Shown here in pieces: positions 10,582 through 21,454 of a DNA stretch of 64,000 nt (the first letter of the stretch is position 1; every line of letters begins with the position of its first letter). A program made the position numbers and the translations under genes. This stretch comes from Pyricularia pennisetigena (Eukaryota > Ascomycota > Sordariomycetes > Magnaporthales > Pyriculariaceae): contig NW_021940922.1 of NCBI RefSeq assembly GCF_004337985.1, forward strand, positions 589,382-653,381, read 5' to 3'. Under the pieces are notes generated by a model. That model was not told where the DNA came from, searched no databases, and saw only the letters and a list, made by a program, of their open reading frames with translations.

Positions 10582-12216
10582 TCAGGGAAACGGCAATGTG
10601 GCAGGACTCTTGTAACCATTCTGACCCACACTCCGCACCCCAAAAATCACATTGTCCTTTGTCAGCGGCACCTTGACGCTCGTGACGTCCCCGACGAACA
10701 GCTGGTGCGTCCACATGCTCGCCGTCGTCGGCCTCCAGACCACCTCGTAGCCCTTGACCAGCGCCGCAGCCGGGCCGGCGATCTTGGCCCACGACAGGGC
10801 CGTGTCGTTGGATAAATCCTCCGTGTCCACCGTGACGTTGCGGACCTGCGGCGGCGCGTTGGCCAGCGACCACGCCGTCGCCAGGTTGACCTTGGCGACG
10901 CGGGCCACGTAGTCGTAGTCGACAAACTCGGGCAGGTCGCCCAGCACGGTCCCGTCCGGGGCCTTGCCCACGTCCTGGTGCTGGTGGTTGAAGTTCTCGT
11001 TGGGCTCCGTGAAGCGCACCGCCGACCCGTACCCGGCGTCCAGGAAGCTGCTGTGGTCCCCGCCCCGCAGGTACCGGTCCAGCCGGTACACGAGCGCCAC
11101 CTTCATGTCGGTGAAGGAGTTGGCGCCCACCTCGGCCACGAACCGCCCCAGCTCCCGCGCCGGCGAGTCGTTCTCCCCGCCAATGTCGGCCCGCGTCTCC
11201 GCCCGATCCTTGGGCTCGCCCGGTGGCGATCCCCCTTGGCAGAAAACCCGGACCGTGTGCGGGTCCTTTTCACCTCGGGATCCCGTCGAAGATCCGATGA
11301 TGTCGTTGTTGAGCACGCCTTCTACGTTGACCGACGCGTTGCGGAACGTCTGAGCCATGAACCTTGACCCGAAAAGGTCCTGCTCCTCGCCCGCCACGGC
11401 GGTAAAAACAATCGTCGCGGCTGGCCGGCGCGTCGCAAAGATGCGGGCGAGTTCCATTGCCACTTTTTGCGTGGTTGCAAAAACGAGTGTTGGCAAGTAA
11501 TCAGTCAGGGTGAGAGTAGTGAAAACAAAAAAAAAAAGAAAAAAAAATAACCCACAAGCAACACCCGAAGCATCATCGTTCGCCCCCGGCGCATCAATCT
11601 CAAAGTTCATAACATCCGTCGCCCGGCTATCATAATGCCCCGAGATGACATAGACCCTATCGGGATCCTTGTCGCCCTTCAACGTCGCGACGACGTTGCT
11701 GATCAAGACCGGGAACGATATCCGCGACGCGACGCCCTGCACGTAACCGGGCACCGTGACCTCCATCCTCCCCCCGGCGGCCTGCGCATAGCCGCGCATC
11801 TCCTGCGCGATCCAGTCCCTGGCGGCCCCGATGCCGCGCTTCGGGTCCGTCTGCGTCGACATCGTGTGGCGCGTGCCGAAGCCGACCAGCTTCTCGACCG
11901 TCGCCCGGAGCCGCGCCGGGTCCACCTCCTTGAGCGCCGCCTGCAGGTCCGCGTCGGGCAGCTGCGCGCTGATCACCTCGCCGACGCCCGTCGACGTCGG
12001 CGGCCAGTTGGCGTTGGCGCACATGGCCAGGTTGGAGTCGTCGATGGCCACCTGGGCCGGGAAGGGGAGCGCCATCGCTGCCGTCGTCGGTGGTGCTGTT
12101 GCTACTGCTGCTGCGGCTACTGCTGCTGCTTCTGGTGCGTCGCGGGGAACCAGGGCCGCGGCGAGATGCGCCGCCACGGTGGCCAGGGCCGCCAGTGCTC
12201 CTGGTGTTGATCGCAT
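10582..12216 (-). CDS. Secreted M28-family metallopeptidase (aminopeptidase-like)
   Basis: Two exons, 12216-11556 and 11462-10582 (intron GTGGGT...AAAAAG, 93 nt), 513 residues. The unspliced frame also stays open through the intron, but that would insert a poly-Phe stretch into the catalytic domain, so splicing is preferred. It has an N-terminal signal peptide and an Ala-rich propeptide. Di-zinc M28 motifs in order: VISGHYDSR (His ligand), PGANDDASG (bridging Asp), VAGEEQDLFGSRF (catalytic and zinc-binding Glu pair), NNDIIGSS (Asp) and RGGDHSSFLDAGY (His). The residue before the bridging Asp is Asn where many relatives have Asp. The last 100 residues resemble a fibronectin-III-like module (TALSWAKIAGPAAALVKGYE). 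The expected role is extracellular peptide trimming. Confidence 0.9.
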   Translation of the reverse strand: MRSTPGALAALATVAAHLAAALVPRDAPEAAAVAAAAVATAPPTTAAMALPFPAQVAIDDSNLAMCANANWPPTSTGVGEVISAQLPDADLQAALKEVDPARLRATVEKLVGFGTRHTMSTQTDPKRGIGAARDWIAQEMRGYAQAAGGRMEVTVPGYVQGVASRISFPVLISNVVATLKGDKDPDRVYVISGHYDSRATDVMNFEIDAPGANDDASGVACGLFFFLFFFVFTTLTLTDYLPTLVFATTQKVAMELARIFATRRPAATIVFTAVAGEEQDLFGSRFMAQTFRNASVNVEGVLNNDIIGSSTGSRGEKDPHTVRVFCQGGSPPGEPKDRAETRADIGGENDSPARELGRFVAEVGANSFTDMKVALVYRLDRYLRGGDHSSFLDAGYGSAVRFTEPNENFNHQHQDVGKAPDGTVLGDLPEFVDYDYVARVAKVNLATAWSLANAPPQVRNVTVDTEDLSNDTALSWAKIAGPAAALVKGYEVVWRPTTASMWTHQLFVGDVTSVKVPLTKDNVIFGVRSVGQNGYKSPATLPFP

Positions 12217-12320
12217 TGTTCGATCAGGTTAGTCTGGGCTTTGGTAGTTGGGTTTTCACACAAGACAGGGCTTCACCGGGTTGAAAGGGAAGAAAAAGGG
12301 AAAAAGGAGACGATGGTTTG

Positions 12321-12346
12321 TATATATATATATATATATATATATA
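12321..12346 (+). repeat. (TA)13 microsatellite
   Basis: Thirteen TA units about 100 nt upstream of the M28 peptidase start (that gene is on the minus strand), so within its promoter or leader. Confidence 0.9.
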
Positions 12347-12873
12347 AACATAAATATAGACTGAGACGAGGTAACGATAATGCATGACGGCGAGTAATAA
12401 ATGATACGCAAATCTCTATAAACGCCATTCATCACACCCACTCGAAAAGACATCATAACTCTGTTTCTTACCCCTCATTTGACATGCCATCATCACTCCC
12501 CGAGCCGTGCTATCTCTGCCCACTTTTTGACGCAATCTTTGCCCAGGCGAGTTGCATCGATGACGGCGCCGGTACAGGCTTTTTTTGCGGCTTTTTCCAA
12601 AAGGGGAAGGTAAATACTGTGATGGATAGGCGATCTCCTCGACTGGACGACGACACAAAATAACAACCGATTCAAAGTCCGGTTCTTTGTCCAAATTTGA
12701 TCCAACGAGAAATTTTTTTTTTTTTTTGTTCTTCTTCTTTTTTGTTCGTACTCAAAGTGTATCGAAGAGAAATGAAGCAATGATCAAACAGCTCGAGTCG
12801 GTATGGTTGTCGGGAATTATAATATTAGCGGTTTAAGGTTATATCCAACGAATCGAACGTTACATGCGCTCGA

Positions 12874-13545
12874 CTATCGGGATCCTTGAATTTCGCTACC
12901 AGGACACGGCCAGTCTCCTTGCCTGTCGTACATAGCCCCGCACGAGTGACCAAAAGTCAAACCCCCAAGCGTATCCTGCCCAGCCCTACATCGCAAGCAC
13001 ATCCCCGGGCGAGCCGGTCTAGATCGTACCGTGCACTTTGGAGGTTTCGAATCCCGCGGCACCTAATCGATTACATGGCCACCTCCAGTGAGCTTCGTGG
13101 AGACCACGGCATCGTGACGGCGTTGAGCAATGGAGAGTCTGCGTATGTCGACGGGGCATTGCAACTGCAGCGGCGGCACAAAGATGACCCAGCCGTTGGG
13201 TGCACTCAGTCTAGTCAAAGACAGATCGTTGGTGATCTTTGTCCCTGACTATCGTGCGTGCGATTCAGGCCGAAGGAGAGCGACGGCAAAGAGAACCGAA
13301 AATGCCGTCGGGTCCGGGCGCCGCTCCCGACTGAAGACTCAAAGACCATGCTTGACAAGATTCATCATCCGGTCGGCCACGTTTGCTAAATCCTGTGGCC
13401 CAGGTAGGTGCAACGACGGCATCAGAGCCATATGCACGATCCAGGGCGCCTCCCCTTCCCGCGCCGCTGCTTGATGCAAAATATCGGTCCAGCCTCGACA
13501 CACTAGTCTAGCAGTCGTCGAGTATGTCTTGGCATAAGCCTAGCA
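12874..13545 (-). pseudogene. Decayed or unresolved coding stretch, family unknown
   Basis: Two minus-strand blocks read like protein although no full gene can be built. Block 1 (about 13537-13345) contains GWTDILHQAAAREGEAPWIV and PSLHLPGPQDLANVADRMMN and ends at a TGA. Block 2 (about 13245-13064) contains LTRLSAPNGWVIFVPPLQLQ and ends at TAG; after that TAG the same frame stays open to another TAG at 12874. No good donor joins the blocks. This fits a gene broken by point mutation, or exons of an unusual gene. It starts right after the GPI-type gene's stop codon. Low confidence. Confidence 0.35.
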
Positions 13546-13546
13546 C

Positions 13547-14081
13547 TCAGAACAAGAGAGCAGCGCCAATCAGAGCGCTCGCGCCAGCAAACGCCGCCGA
13601 ATCGTACCTGGTCAGCTTGTGAGCAGGCTTGGGTACATGGGTGTGCGCGTTGTTGGGTTTGGCGTTCGGTCCATCCACTGTGATATTGCAAGCGCGTTTG
13701 GGGGCGACGGGCCTACAAACTGCCATTGAGTTTCTGCAGGGGACAAAGTAGTCAGACACAAGGTTCAACGATGTTTAGACTGCTCACTGGAGATGAAACC
13801 ACGTACGTGGAGGCTGCTGGTGATGTGGGCCGGACAACCGCAACAGGAATCTCGCTCAGTATGTTGATGCGGGCAGTAGCATCACCGTTCCACTGCCGTG
13901 TGGACGACGGACCATCAGTGGCAATGACGTTGGCCAACGGGACAACAAGGGAAATTTCGTGCGGTTCAATGTCTGGTACAAGCTTCGAATAGCAGTCATG
14001 AGCGACCACTGTTTGCGCGGTTGGTGTGCTCATTACTGCTGCTGCGGCACAGAGAACAGATCCGAGGTGGTACACCATCAT
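13547..14081 (-). CDS. Small GPI-anchor-type secreted protein
   Basis: Two exons, 14081-13807 and 13733-13547. The intron (GTACGT...CTGCAG, 73 nt) changes frame; the alternative donor GTGAGC gives an immediate stop. The product has 153 residues. It has a signal peptide (MMVYHLGSVLCAAAAVMSTP), a Pro/Thr/Val-rich mature part with three cysteines, and the C-terminus expected of a GPI precursor: a polar spacer, small residues for cleavage (RYDSAAFAGAS) and a short hydrophobic tail ending in ALIGAALLF. Such proteins sit in the plasma membrane or cell wall. There is no catalytic motif and the family is not recognised. Confidence 0.65.
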
Positions 14082-15613
14082 CTTGGATATTAAGACAGCT
14101 TGAAAGACAAGTTTCCGAGACCGACCGGCAGACGACACCATCAAAGAACCAAAACAAATCGGCTTGTGGGCAGGCATCGGTTCTTATTGACATGCCTCCT
14201 TTTATTTTTTTTTACTTTGCCTAGAAAAAACAAAACAAAAAAAAAGACAAAAATTACAGCCAAGGCCAAGTATTGCGGACCAAAAGAAGCAATACCAAAG
14301 TCGTAGTCAGCCAAGTCCTTGCCGGCTTTCGCTCGTCTGATTAAATTGTCTTGGGGGGAAAGCGCCGAGATGCCCGAAGAGGGTCGTGTTCGGTACAGCG
14401 GCACGCCATAAGGCTGAAGTTTTTGTTATTTCGTTCCTTTCATCCTTCTCGACGCGCGTACCCGCCAAGTTAATTATGGGATGGACTTTTTTGCGCACTG
14501 GCGTAAGCAACCCCCGGAAGATGAGGGCCTGCGGGCGGGTGGGCGGTATGTGGCTTGGAGGTTGGAGGTTGGAGGTTGGTTTGTGCTGTTTTTTTTTGTT
14601 GGTTCCGATTCGTAAAAAGAGGGTCAGTAATCTGAGTGATCATACTTTCGTAATTGATAATACTTAGAATCGTAGAGGCGGGGTGGAGCTTAGGTGATGG
14701 ACTCAATTGAGACCTTTTCCTCACGTAGGGCGAGGGAATAACTAATAAACTACAGATCCCCGAGGCAAGGTATGTTTATAATATAATGCCTAGATATGGA
14801 ATGGGTTATATTAGGGTCTCGTTGACCTCCCATTGTCACCCACCACAGGATCAAAGATTCACCACGGGACATTGATGTCTGGCGTGGTGTGAGCGGAAAA
14901 GCAAGGTACCCAGCTTCCAATCACCCATTGTTGAGCCAAGCAACGGGCGCCTGCTTGGCCACACGAGGTCCCACCATCTATTTCCCTGGGTTACCAAAAA
15001 CAACCACCAAGAAGCACCCCTGGCATGGCGCAAGTCCCTGTATTTAAGAGATCCAAACGCGCTGAAAGCAGCGCCATGGGCGGGTGCTGTGCAACACACG
15101 ACAACGCGGCACCAAGTTGAACTGTTGAGGCTTTCTGGTGACGATGGCGAGCTCATGGCTTTTTGAGCTGATCAACAAGGAAACAGAATGTACAATAAAG
15201 GCGCGAGTCAGGCGAGTGATTGCGGAGGAATAGTTTACCCCACTGCAATCGGAATGACAAATGGGTGTTCTCCATTTGTCAAATGGCGATGGCATCATCG
15301 GCTCCCGCTTGGTCTGGGGTATAATATATATTTGGGGGGATTGACAGCTATCACGTGTATGTCACAAAACACAAAGGACATCTTGATTGCAGTCCTATCC
15401 ACGCCGTTGAACTGAACAATTTTAATTCCGCAGTTTGAACAGAGCGATACTCGGCAGATTGCCGGGCACTTGATAATTACCTCCCTGCCCGGAAAGAAAG
15501 ATACCCCGCACAAACTACTGACTGGATCCGGATCTGGCTCAAGTCCAGGATATTTATATTTACTACCTACCTAGCTTTACCAAACTGAGGAATAAATACC
15601 ATTCCACCCAGCC
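14082..15613. other. Intergenic region, no gene recognised
   Basis: AT-rich patches (14205-14250, 14750-14810, 15320-15340) and only short frames. Presumably promoter sequence for the two flanking divergent genes. Confidence 0.5.
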
Positions 15614-16670
15614 ATGGCAACTACCGGCAGTTTCCGCTATCTCGATCCGACCACGCTCGGAAACACCGACAGCGGAAAGCCATGGAGCAAGGTCGACGTC
15701 GACGCCACCTCGTGGAAGCGCATTGCCGTCGAACGTCCCGTCCATGACATGCGCGCCGAGGGTCTTGAGAACTTCACCACCGACAACTGTGGCTTCGCAG
15801 TTTACCAGCACCCGGCGGCCGAGAAAGACTTTACCGACGACAAGGCCGTCCGCGAGGGTTACTATTCCGAGGTCGAGTCTTTGCTCAGGGAGAAGCTGCC
15901 GGGCATCAAAAAGATTGTCATATTCGACCACACCATCCGCCGTCGGACGCCCGACAGCCCTCGACAGCCTGTGCAGGCCGTCCACGTCGACCAGACGCCC
16001 GCTGCCGCCGAGGCCCGCCTGCGTCGTCATGTCACGGATCCGGCCGAGGCAGAGGAGCTGGTCAAGGGACGGTACCAGATCATCAACGTTTGGAGGCCGA
16101 TAGGATGGCCGGCGTCAGATTACCCCCTTGCTGTGATCGACTGGCGCTCAACAGAACCCAAGGACCTGGTTGCCGTTGATCTTCTGTACCCGAAGCGACA
16201 GGAGGGGCAGGACGACGATGACCGCGGGAAGGAGGTCCTGGCGGATCCTGCATCTCTGGCTAGCACCGAGGGGTACGAGGTCAGAGGTAAGTACCCCGTA
16301 TTTCGGAGAATGACTGTTTGCTTCTGTGCCTCTCTGTTTCTTTTTTTTTTTTTCTTTTCTTTTCTTTTTTTTTCCCTCGACAGCGACCAGGGTGTACAGG
16401 TCCTAACACAGTTGCCATGAACACCACGGCCCAGGCGAGACGTACGCCATCACTCCTAATGACAAGCATAAGTTCTACTATGCCAAGGACATGACCCCAG
16501 ACGAAGTCATGTTTATCAAGTGCTTCGATTCGAGGAGCCAAGGGCGGCCAAACGGGCGGGAGGGTCTCGCCGCACTGACGCCGCATACGGCCTTTGTCGA
16601 TCCGGCCACACCGCCCGACGCTAAGGGCAGGCAGAGCATTGAAGTGCGCTGCTTGGTGTTTTACGAGTAA
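15614..16670 (+). CDS. AsaB/CmcJ-like oxidoreductase (hydroxylase/desaturase family)
   Basis: Two exons, 15614-16286 and 16435-16670 (intron GTAAGT...CCCAG with a T-rich tract), 302 residues. The sequence follows the family that includes fungal AsaB (aspergillic acid hydroxylase), GA4 desaturase-like proteins and bacterial CmcJ: RPVHDMRAEGLENFTTDNCG, then VQAVHVDQTPAAAEARLRRH with the conserved HxD, RYQIINVWRPIGWPASDYPL, and after the intron YYAKDMTPDEVMFIKCFDSR and a late TPHTAF His. These are non-haem iron-type enzymes often encoded in secondary-metabolite clusters. No backbone enzyme gene is seen nearby, so the substrate is unknown. Confidence 0.85.
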
Positions 16671-17559
16671 ATAAGTTCGGGTTCCACAGTCCTACATGTT
16701 CCATATCTGGATAAGTTTTTTGTTTGTTTGGGAGTTAGACTTACATCAAACCAACCTTGATCTTTTGTCGGTCCTAGCAAATTGTCAAAGTGGTGAACGT
16801 GCCTACCGGCATCAGTCATTGTCAAGAGACCTCAATCAAACCTAGGACTGCATGATGGCAGGGGAACCATACTAGACGTCTAGTTTAGTTAGTGCTCTAG
16901 GTGAAGGCAGTTCGTCAGGCGAGCTTCCGTGGTCACCTTGTCCTTGACCACGTCACCCTGCTAGCTTCCCAACCTCGAGCCTAGCATGAACTAACATTTT
17001 AGCAGTTGATTTAAGTTGACCACCTGAGATGCGCTAATCTTGAGTGGCTTGGATTTACGCCTTTTCTGCCACAACCCCCACGTGCTTTACACCATCGCCC
17101 CTGCTCGAATGCAACATTTGTTGTTCATATCGCGGAGAGGTTCCCTCCTGCAGGGACGGTCAAGCTAAAGTGGCTGCCTTTTTTTGCAGCTTTTTGGTTT
17201 GCTCCGAACTTCTTGGGACTTGACGATTAAACTCGGTTCATGTGAATATGGTGGATGCTATCGCGCCCGATACACACAGCCCGCAATCACAAGGTCGCCG
17301 GTCAGAAATCGCTCCAAAACCCACACGCAGTGACGAACGACTTTTTATCTAGCGTAGCCGGCCAAAGCCCCTCTGGTTTTCGGCCCATGCACGTCGAACT
17401 TGATCTTCTTCACTAAAATACGACAAGCAATCCTTTTACATTACACCATTCTCAAGGATCCCATCGAATATATCATGTCTCGCCCAGCAGCCAACAAGCC
17501 ATAGCATATACTGTTTTTTTTTCCCCCGCCCCTCTGCAAACAACAACCAAAAAAAAAAG
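16671..17559. other. Intergenic region, no gene recognised
   Basis: No supported frame. The last 50 nt carry T-rich and then A-rich tracts before the ATG at 17560. Confidence 0.5.
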
Positions 17560-18678
17560 ATGGGAGGCAGCAGTTCCAAAGGGGCGTCGCCCTTTCCCAT
17601 CACAAATTTCCAAGACAGCCTCCTTACGCCACCAGACGACACGTCGGTCCGCCAGACGTGGACCATACTACGCTCCGCTATCGATTCGCACGCCCGCCGC
17701 TTCTACCACACCGACTCGGTCTACTCCTCGCGGGAGCAGATCCGCGAGTCGATACACGACGCCGGCGTCGTCGACGATGCGCAGGAGGCCGAGGACCTTG
17801 CCACCCTGCTGCACTCGCCGCGCCACCGCCGCATGGGTCTCCGGATATGCATCGCCAGGGCCATGGTCAGCAGCATCGACTTTTACAGCCACCCGGACGA
17901 GACGAGCCTGGATCCGGCCGTCGTGGAGTTGATGAGGCGGTTCGATGAGTTGAGGCCCGAGTTGGGCAAAGGTAATGGGCCTTTTTTTTTTTCCTTTTTG
18001 CCCCTCCACCGCATATATTCGCCGCCTCTTTATCCCGAGGGTGTTGAACCGGAAACCCCAAAGCTAACAAACACGACACCCAAAAAAAAACCCAACACCA
18101 TCGCAGAAGAAGAAGCCGCCCTCGCCGCCTGGCGCATGATAACCGCCTTCTTCCTGCAACCGGGCGCGCAGGACCACCACGCGCTGGTCAAGCCGTGCGT
18201 CGCGACGCTCGAGCGGCTGCTGGTCGTGTTTGCGCGGTCCAACTCGCCCAGCGAGCGCGAGCAGCGCCTGTCGGGCCTCGCAGCCGTGTCGACGCGGGCC
18301 GTCGAGCTGGGCGAGAAGCTCTTTTGCCACGCGGCGCGCTGGCGGTTCGAGTGGCGCCCGCCCCTGGAGGAGCTGGACGAGAAGCCGCACTACTACTCTG
18401 GCGGCCGGGACGGGAGGCGGAGCATCGTCATATTCCCCGCGCTGCTGCGGAGCGACGACGACGGGCCCAAGAAGAGGGGCGGCATCGGCTACGTCATCAT
18501 CAAGAGGAAGGCCGTCAGCGCGGGGAGCTTCTTCGACGTGCCCCCGCCCGTCGACGACGGGAGCAGCAGCAGCAGCAGTAGTAGTAGTAGCAGCAGCAGC
18601 GAGGAGGACGACGACGATGCGCCTTCCAGGAAGACATCGAGTAGGGGCAGGGGGAAGAGCAATGTGAGGAAGAAATGA
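17560..18678 (+). CDS. Uncharacterised protein with N-myristoylation-type start and poly-Ser tract
   Basis: Two exons, 17560-17971 and 18107-18678, 327 residues. The intron (GTAATG...CGCAG, 135 nt, with a CTAAC branch-point-like motif) happens to leave an open frame, but reading through would insert an unnatural Phe/Pro/Lys-rich segment. The start MGGSSSKG fits the MGxxxS myristoylation pattern, so membrane tethering is plausible. The middle is alpha-helical and Arg/Leu-rich; a C-terminal block (RSIVIFPALLRSDDD, then GGIGYVIIKRKAVSAGSFFD) precedes a run of 13 serines, an acidic patch and a basic end (RGRGKSNVRKK). Family not recognised. Confidence 0.75.
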   Translation: MGGSSSKGASPFPITNFQDSLLTPPDDTSVRQTWTILRSAIDSHARRFYHTDSVYSSREQIRESIHDAGVVDDAQEAEDLATLLHSPRHRRMGLRICIARAMVSSIDFYSHPDETSLDPAVVELMRRFDELRPELGKGNGPFFFSFLPLHRIYSPPLYPEGVEPETPKLTNTTPKKKPNTIAEEEAALAAWRMITAFFLQPGAQDHHALVKPCVATLERLLVVFARSNSPSEREQRLSGLAAVSTRAVELGEKLFCHAARWRFEWRPPLEELDEKPHYYSGGRDGRRSIVIFPALLRSDDDGPKKRGGIGYVIIKRKAVSAGSFFDVPPPVDDGSSSSSSSSSSSSSEEDDDDAPSRKTSSRGRGKSNVRKK

Positions 18679-18944
18679 TTCCTGGTGTTGCTGTCCTGAT
18701 CTTTTTTTTAATAATATTTTCGTGTTTATTCTTTTACTCTTGTTTTGAAAGAGATTGTCAAAGGCAGACATTATTATACGAGGTGTTTTGGTTTTGGGTT
18801 TTTTTTTTCGGCCCCCTTTTCTTTTGTAAAAAGATGCACAAGCACTCTTTTATCACCTCCCCTCTTTGTTTGACCTTCCTCGCCACAAACGTATCTAGAA
18901 CTTGGACAAGTATCTGATTCGTGTAATCGGTGTCTTGCTTATAG

Positions 18945-19229
18945 TTTCTCGAAAGCACGTACTCAAGATACAGTCCCCGTTCGATACAAGGTCTCTACCA
19001 CAGGGCGCGCCACAAGTACCAGGAGCGCACGTCGGTGTGGTTCACCGTCGAGCTCGCAAAGATGGCCGAGGGCTCAAACCTCCTGCCGCCGCCGTCGGAG
19101 AGGTTCAAGACCAAGCTGGAGCGTCTTCGATGTGGGGAATGCGGGAGCGTAGTCGTCAGGGAGTACGGCCTCAGGTGGGCCGTGCATGGGTATCTGTTGA
19201 GCATTGTCCTGGTGGAGGCAACTATATGA
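18945..19229 (+). pseudogene. Orphan coding fragment with a CxxC motif
   Basis: After an acceptor-like TTATAG at 18944, a frame of 94 residues reads convincingly as protein: GLYHRARHKYQERTSVWFTV, AEGSNLLPPPSERFKTKLER, LRCGECGSVVVREYGL. A good donor (CAG|GTGGGC) follows REYGLR near 19170, so this may be one internal exon. No upstream exon with a start fits the 266 nt back to the previous gene. It is either a relic or part of an unresolved gene. A zinc-ribbon half-site (CxxC) is visible; family unknown. Confidence 0.4.
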
Positions 19230-19912
19230 TTGGTGCAGCAGGCTGTGTACTTGTGCGTAGGCATTTCTTCTTGTTCCCCCACCTCGATTGCGCAAAGCAT
19301 AGTCTATATATGACGTGCCCACATACACACATCACCATCCAGCTCTATATACCCCGTCACCTACTCCGATGTTCTCGTAACCTGCTGGACAGAGTACTCC
19401 TTGGAGTGGCTCTTGGTGCGACCACGCTGGACTCCTAATACGACGCCTTTGAGAATATCGTGCACCTTCGTATCAAGAGGTTGTGTCAAGTTTTGACAAG
19501 ACAGGACACCCCTTGGTCGGAGTCTGAGAAATAAAAAACATGGCCAAGATCCTGCCAAGATCCTGCCAAGATAGAAGATGATTTTCCCGTCCATTCCGCC
19601 CGTGTCGCAGACCTCCGAGATCCTGGGCATGGCAACGGCAGTACGCAAGTTGAACGAGCTCTTCAGCGCAAAAGTCTCAACAAACATGTTCATCCCTTTC
19701 GGTTACATGATCCTAAAGTAAACATATCATCCAAATTCTGTCTACTTAAACCCAAAGCAAAGTCTAAATCTTGAGTATAAGTTCGAAGACTCACTAGTCA
19801 TCAAAACAGATTACGTCACGTAGATACACAACCAAATGTTATATCGCCATGAATGAGCTTCACGTTAAGTAAATGACACCATATTCTCATATATTCAGCT
19901 TCTGCTACATTC

Positions 19913-20744
19913 CTATGGAAGATCTGGCACAGGCTGAACCTTCTTTATTACCTTTGCAGGCGATCCTACTGCGACAGAGAACTCGGGGATTGACTTGGTG
20001 ACGACGCTGCCGGAACCGATGGTGGTGCCCTTGCCGATCGTGACACCGGGCAAGATTGTGACGTTGCCGCCAATCCAGCAGTCGTCCCCAATCGTGACAG
20101 GGAGAGCGTACTCGATCCCGTCCCGACGCGACTGTACCTCGGTCTCGTGGGTGGCGGTGAAGATGGAGACAAAGGGACCGAACATGACACGGTTGCCGAT
20201 GTTGACGATGCCACAGTCTAGAATTACGAGGCTGTTTTTCGTTTTGTGGCAGTCACATGTCAGTAGCGAGATTAGACTACACTAGTAATAGTCTAGTATA
20301 GCTTCCAGGTCAATAACTAGGATTATTCCTAGAGGCAAGCGGACTTACTTGAAGTTCGAGTAAAAGTTGTCACCGATAATGATGTTGCAGCCATAGTCGA
20401 TGTTGACCGGCGGCTCAATGAAGGAATCCTTGCCGACCTTGCCCATGATTTCCCGGAGGAGCCCTTCACGGCCCTTTTGCAGCGATTCAGGAGTCGCATC
20501 TTCGGGAAAGTAGTGGTTGTACTTGTGCATGAAGCGTCGGGCCCTAAAGCGACCCTGGACCAGCTCCGGTACGAAAGAGTCGTACCTTGATTTTCGTTGA
20601 GTTAGTGCGAACAGCTTGACTTGCTGCACTTTCGACTCACAAGACACCCGAGATCATCTTTTCGTAGTCATCGCACCAAGGGATGTTCTCCAGCCCTTTG
20701 GCTATGGCGATTTGTTCTTGGTCCTTTTCCGTCTTTGAAGACAT
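19913..20744 (-). CDS. Maltose/galactoside O-acetyltransferase-type hexapeptide acetyltransferase
   Basis: Three exons, 20744-20641, 20585-20349 and 20231-19913, 219 residues; all junction codons close (SGV-L-YDS, SNF-N-LVIL). The N-terminal Mac domain (GLENIPWCDDYEKMISGVLY, then RARRFMHKYNHYFPEDAT) is followed by the left-handed beta-helix of hexapeptide repeats (VNIGNRVMFGPFVSIFTATH with the catalytic His; GDDCWIGGNVTILPGVTIGK; GSGSVVTKSI) and the usual closing PAKVIKK. Length matches the LacA/NodL/Maa family. Relatives move an acetyl group from acetyl-CoA to a sugar or similar hydroxyl in the cytosol; the true acceptor is unknown. Confidence 0.92.
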
Positions 20745-21454
20745 GGTGAAGGGCGAGGGCGACGCAAGGATGTGAGTCGCGGCTGTTCAACACCAAGATG
20801 GGAAATATTGGATGAGAATAAGTCGGGCTGATCGTTGTTGCCCAGGCTTGCTGGACTGACAGTTTGATGCTTGGATGCTGGCAGTGGTGCAGTGGTCAGG
20901 TGTTTGGTGGGGAAGGAGATGTTGTCACTGAATGAAGGTGCGGGGTAGGGGTAGCAAGGGACCCAATTGCTCGATGCTTGGTTTATTCCTCTTATTTTGT
21001 CACAGCAGACAAAAATCAGACTTTGAGACTGCACCGCGCCGAAACAGAACGAAGAAATTGACTTTCCTCAAGACGCGAACAGGAAAAAGAAACCGTATTT
21101 GTAGATACGCCAAGAACAAACAATACGAAGTTTCCCCAGGCGGGCGCACATCCGTCAAGTCGGAGTTTCCTGATTGATCTGGTGCGGACTTGCCATGTAC
21201 AGACATGCTCCACACCATCCACTGCGCCTTCTTCCCCTGGTTTGGCGGGGCATTTGGCACAAGTCACGACGTCAATGATAGAATAAATCTCTTCGGCTTT
21301 GTACACATTGAACATTTGCCTCCTCTAGACTAGTAAGACATGCACTTTTTGGGCATCGCTTTACTTTGATTTGTCACCATCAATCATTTTCCTAGCCATC
21401 GCCTAGAAAACAGCACAAAAGTCAAGTCACTTTCCAGCAGATCTACAAAAACTA
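20745..21454. other. Divergent promoter region
   Basis: Between the acetyltransferase gene (minus) and the broken gene starting at 21455 (plus). Only short frames; nothing further seen. Confidence 0.5.

Noticed and set aside
12090..12284. Poly-Leu frame on the plus strand
   Set aside because: Complement of the Ala-rich propeptide region of the M28 peptidase.
18902..19438. 178-codon plus-strand frame
   Set aside because: Overlaps a different frame (18945-19229) with a much more protein-like sequence and splice signals.
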